Shown here in pieces: positions 5,051 to 6,901 of a stretch of DNA of 6,901 bases. The position numbers and the translations under genes are program-made. Numbering within the stretch: position 1 is the first letter of the stretch; each line of letters starts with the position of its first letter. A model generated the notes under the pieces. The model was not told the DNA's origin, searched no databases, and saw nothing but the letters and a program-made list of their open reading frames with translations. The DNA is from Candidatus Nomurabacteria bacterium (GTDB lineage Bacteria > Patescibacteriota > Minisyncoccia > Phycocordibacterales > PALSA-1337): NCBI GenBank assembly GCA_943349555.1, contig CALQZK010000025.1:1-6901 (forward strand), in the 5' to 3' direction.

Positions 5051-5084
5051 AAGTGCATACCCAGCCGAAGCTAAATATGCACTT
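5051..5084 (-). terminator. 15-bp RNA hairpin with cUUCGg tetraloop, possible terminator
   Basis: Read on the minus strand, all 15 base pairs from A5084-U5051 inward close without mismatch on a UUCG loop (C-UUCG-G, an exceptionally stable tetraloop). Three consecutive U-G wobbles (5075-5073 with 5060-5062) would be C-A mismatches on the plus strand, so the functional molecule is a minus-strand RNA. It begins 53 nt after the target stop and is followed by the U-rich tcttcttgtt, which fits an intrinsic terminator for the target gene. Alternatively it is a structural part of the DGR RNA. Confidence 0.6.
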
Positions 5085-5136
5085 GTCTTTGTCCCTATCC
5101 GGGCCAAAGACGTACAAGGTTTCAAGAATCCAAGAT

Positions 5137-5973
5137 TCAAGATTCCAAGTTTGGGATAACACCGCGGAAGAAACGGGCACCTGGGTCGTCATCCGAGCCC
5201 CTCGGGCCGTCGCGGCGGACGCTCAGACCATCAGCGTCAGCACCACCGACAAGGACGAGGCCGCTGTCCGAGGAGCGCGTTCTTGTCCAAGTCCACACCT
5301 TTGGAAGAAGATACTTGCCATTGACCTCGAAATAAGCAGTGTTGTTGTAGGCGGCTTGGACTGCCGACTCCCTGAACAATTGATTGATCTGCAGTTCCGA
5401 CGCTTGCTTCGCTCCCTCTTGCCAATCCTTACGGACAAGTTTTTCCAAGACATCATGCTTATTCACCCACTCTTTAATAGCTGATTGATAAGCGGGGGGT
5501 AGTTCTTCCTCCTTGTAGACTTGCTCGACAAGGTAGTCGGCGATGACTTGGGTTTGACCCAAGTAATCTTTGTTAGTGGAATCTGGAATCACATCCAGAC
5601 CTACGAGGTACCATCCCGGGACAATCTTGTCTTCAGTGAATAGAGGTTCCTTCTGATACCATCCTGTATCGTAGAAGAGTTTCCCCTCGCCGAGTTTGTT
5701 CTCCGATTCATCATGAAGTGCTTTCATTGTGAATGGCTGGCCATCCTTCATCTGATCAGAATGATAGACCAGGAACTGCCCGAGTTCTTGAGCACGTTCA
5801 AGCTCTGCATTGGTAAACGGAATCTTGGGCACCTTTTTTAGATCAAGATTTAGTACCTTCGATTTCGCCAACACTTCGGCATTGAGATGATCAGTGCCTT
5901 TTGGCGTAAATAGCCTTTTGGCAAATTCATCCGTGGCTCCGACAATAACCTGTGGTTTCGTAATGGTTTTCAT
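5137..5973 (-). CDS. DGR variable target protein, C-type-lectin-like C-terminus
   Basis: This 278-aa protein is diversified by the retroelement. The N-terminal two thirds (about 1-215, beginning MKTITKPQVIVGATDEFAKR) is a soluble region with no signal peptide or membrane helix, containing GKLFYDTGWY and GWYLVGLDVIPDSTNKDYL. The C-terminus (about 216-272, with KVWTWTR, GADADGL and ARFFRGV) resembles the C-type-lectin / formylglycine-generating-enzyme-like fold of known DGR targets. Variable residues are 236, 238, 241, 244, 251, 253, 254, 256, 259, 261, 263 and 271. No export signal is seen, so the ligand and place of action are unknown. The frame is open to an ATG at 6054 (27 more residues). 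The start at 5973 is preferred because Thr-rich residues before it look like translated leader and the -K-P-Q-V-I-V-G- start resembles what I recall of related proteins; neither start has a good Shine-Dalgarno sequence. The gene is divergent from the Mur ligase. Confidence 0.9.
   Translation of the reverse strand: MKTITKPQVIVGATDEFAKRLFTPKGTDHLNAEVLAKSKVLNLDLKKVPKIPFTNAELERAQELGQFLVYHSDQMKDGQPFTMKALHDESENKLGEGKLFYDTGWYQKEPLFTEDKIVPGWYLVGLDVIPDSTNKDYLGQTQVIADYLVEQVYKEEELPPAYQSAIKEWVNKHDVLEKLVRKDWQEGAKQASELQINQLFRESAVQAAYNNTAYFEVNGKYLLPKVWTWTRTRSSDSGLVLVGGADADGLSVRRDGPRGSDDDPGARFFRGVIPNLES
5157..5278 (-). repeat. DGR variable repeat (VR)
   Basis: This copy of TR lies at the 3' end of the target gene, 18 nt from its stop codon. 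It differs from TR only at template adenines: 16 A-to-G, 4 A-to-C and 1 A-to-T on the coding strand. At the protein level 11 Asn codons have become D, G, L, G, S, R, R, G, G, D, D in order, Ser in FFRS has become Gly, and one Arg codon changed silently. The invariant segments (GADADGL and PGARFF) are the expected scaffold. The unchanged GC-rich 3' end of about 23 nt next to the last changes corresponds in position to the initiation-of-mutagenic-homing region. Confidence 0.97.
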
Positions 5974-6062
5974 AGTTTTGTGTGTTTCTTCTGCGGTTTT
6001 TGTTGTGGTGAGCTGACATTCAATTTTGAAGGTAGTTGTAAACCACCCTCCCATCTGCTAAT

Positions 6063-6092
6063 AATCTAATCATATTTATGTAATAAAGTCAA
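6063..6092 (-). promoter_or_regulatory. Candidate promoter of the DGR target gene
   Basis: On the minus strand, TTGACT (6092-6087), an 18-nt spacer and TAGATT (6068-6063) form a moderate sigma70-like promoter, with +1 near 6056. That gives a roughly 80-nt leader to the ATG at 5973, or an almost leaderless start at the ATG at 6054. The -35 match is good and the -10 match is weak. Confidence 0.35.
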
Positions 6093-6131
6093 TAGTCATA
6101 AATCCCTGAAATAAGGCATACTTATGTAACT

Positions 6132-6901
6132 ATGCTCGATCAAATCCTTTCGAAAATCCGCTCACAGATCCCCTCAAAGGTTTTTTCCTTCTTTCAACCC
6201 GCCTACCACTACTTTTTTTCCATTACTGGCGCCATCCTCTACCGCTTCCCCTCTCGTCAAATTAAAATTATCGCCGTCACTGGCACCAAAGGAAAAAGTT
6301 CAACAACAGAGATCGCAAACGCAATCCTCGAAGAAGCTGGTTACAAGACTGCCCTTTCCAATACCATCCGCTTCAAGATTGCCGACAATAGCGAAGACAA
6401 TATGTATAAGATGTCCATGCCTGGAAGATTCTTTGTCCAAAGATTTATAAGAAAAGCTGTGAAGGCTAAGTGTGACTACATTGTGCTAGAGATGACATCT
6501 CAAGGAACTATGCAGTACCGACATAAATTCCTAGACCTCAATGCTCTCGTATTTACAAATCTCTCTCCTGAACACATTGAGTCACATGGATCATATGAAA
6601 ATTATGTGCAGGCGAAATTAGAAATAGCAAAGGAGCTTTCTAGATCAGCGAAAAGGCCAAGGATAATGGTGGTAAATGGAGATGATAAGGAGAACCTTAA
6701 ATTCCTGGCTTTTGACAGCGAAGTAAAAAAATCTTTCACAATAAAAGATAAAATTCCGGAAACACAACTTATTGGAGAATTTAATAAATATAACGTCCTT
6801 GCTGCAGTAACCCTCGCGCGCTGTCTATCAATCAATGAAGAAATTATAAAAAAAGCAGTAGCAAATTTCAAAGGCATACCAGGCAGAGTTCAGTTCATAG
6901 A
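6132..6901 (+). CDS. MurE-like Mur ligase, 3' end cut by the window
   Basis: The first 256 codons of an ATP-dependent amide ligase of the Mur family, which adds amino acids to UDP-MurNAc peptides in the cytoplasm, stay open to the window edge. Seen: the P-loop TGTKGKSST (50-58) in IIAVTGTKGKSSTTEIANAI; EMTSQG (about 120-125), in the position of the MurE E-x-S-S-H/Q-x motif; TNLSPEHIESHGSYENYVQAK, whose final Lys matches the carbamylated Lys of MurE; VVNGDD; GEFNKYNVLAAV; and FKGIPGR, which leads into the last domain. The P-loop lies about 50 residues closer to the N-terminus than in E. coli MurE, so the UMP-binding N-terminal domain is short or missing. It may be a MurE homologue reduced in this lineage or a related Mur ligase with another substrate. 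ATG at 6132 is the first usable start, since the ATG at 6124 runs into TAA. No Shine-Dalgarno sequence is present; CATACT at 6117-6122 is a weak -10 candidate. Confidence 0.85.
   Translation, partial: MLDQILSKIRSQIPSKVFSFFQPAYHYFFSITGAILYRFPSRQIKIIAVTGTKGKSSTTEIANAILEEAGYKTALSNTIRFKIADNSEDNMYKMSMPGRFFVQRFIRKAVKAKCDYIVLEMTSQGTMQYRHKFLDLNALVFTNLSPEHIESHGSYENYVQAKLEIAKELSRSAKRPRIMVVNGDDKENLKFLAFDSEVKKSFTIKDKIPETQLIGEFNKYNVLAAVTLARCLSINEEIIKKAVANFKGIPGRVQFI

Larger units (their letters stand above)
4854..5136 (-). other. Spacer between target gene and TR, likely 5' part of the TR RNA
   Basis: No convincing gene lies in these 283 nt; open frames here are short and lack family features. The spacer holds the 15-bp UUCG hairpin at 5051-5084, a perfect 9-bp hairpin at 4987-5008, and short repeated GAATCTTG-like units just after the target stop (about 5118-5147). 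A weak stem can be drawn near 4880-4917 just before TR. A minus-strand TATACT at 5029-5024 could be a -10 box for TR transcription (start near 5017), but lacks a good -35 box. Its position between VR and TR suggests termination of the target transcript and start of the TR transcript. Confidence 0.45.

Noticed and set aside
4818..5192. Minus-strand open frame linking the VR end, spacer and TR
   Set aside because: It uses a frame other than the target, crosses the UUCG hairpin and shows no recognisable protein features.
4963..5484. Plus-strand 173-codon open frame across the spacer, VR and target gene
   Set aside because: It runs antisense to the target, whose codon-level TR/VR pattern fixes the coding strand, and it shows no family features.

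Overview
The window looks like part of a small-genome Candidate Phyla Radiation (Patescibacteria) bacterium, probably Parcubacteria-like. This is an inference. It rests on recognisable housekeeping genes (rpsT, ruvA, a Mur ligase, a tRNA) separated by accessory genes, on the absence of Shine-Dalgarno sequences, on repeated TATAAT-N6-ATG starts that imply leaderless mRNAs, and on a diversity-generating retroelement (DGR) whose target protein type I associate with this group.

Left part (1-2310): three plus-strand genes, each starting exactly 7 nt after a TATAAT box. They are an APH-family phosphotransferase (90-1034), a short divergent kinase-fold protein (1131-1760) and a two-helix membrane protein (1840-2310). 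A near-identical 42-bp repeat sits on each side of the kinase-fold gene, and a diverged third copy lies at the left edge. Read on the minus strand, all three encode the same peptide motif, so they look like remnants of a gene 3' end. They make each unit look like a recombination cassette.

Middle (2338-3347): tRNA-Arg(GCG), rpsT on the minus strand, and ruvA on the plus strand with a leaderless-type promoter.

Right part (3295-5973): a complete DGR. On the minus strand, in order, are the variable-target gene with a 122-bp variable repeat (VR) at its 3' end, a spacer with RNA hairpins, the 122-bp template repeat (TR), and the reverse transcriptase gene. The avd accessory gene lies between TR and the reverse transcriptase but on the opposite strand. 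Its stop codon is at the TR boundary and its 5' end overlaps the reverse transcriptase 5' end. TR and VR align without gaps. All 21 differences fall at template-strand adenines and none at the 89 other positions, which is the diagnostic DGR signature. Eleven Asn codons and one Ser codon of TR are rewritten in VR. In the expected cycle, TR RNA is copied by the RT-Avd complex with adenine-specific errors, and the cDNA replaces VR, changing a surface of the C-type-lectin-like C-terminus of the target.

Right edge (6132-6901): the start of a MurE-like Mur ligase, divergent from the DGR target and cut by the window end.
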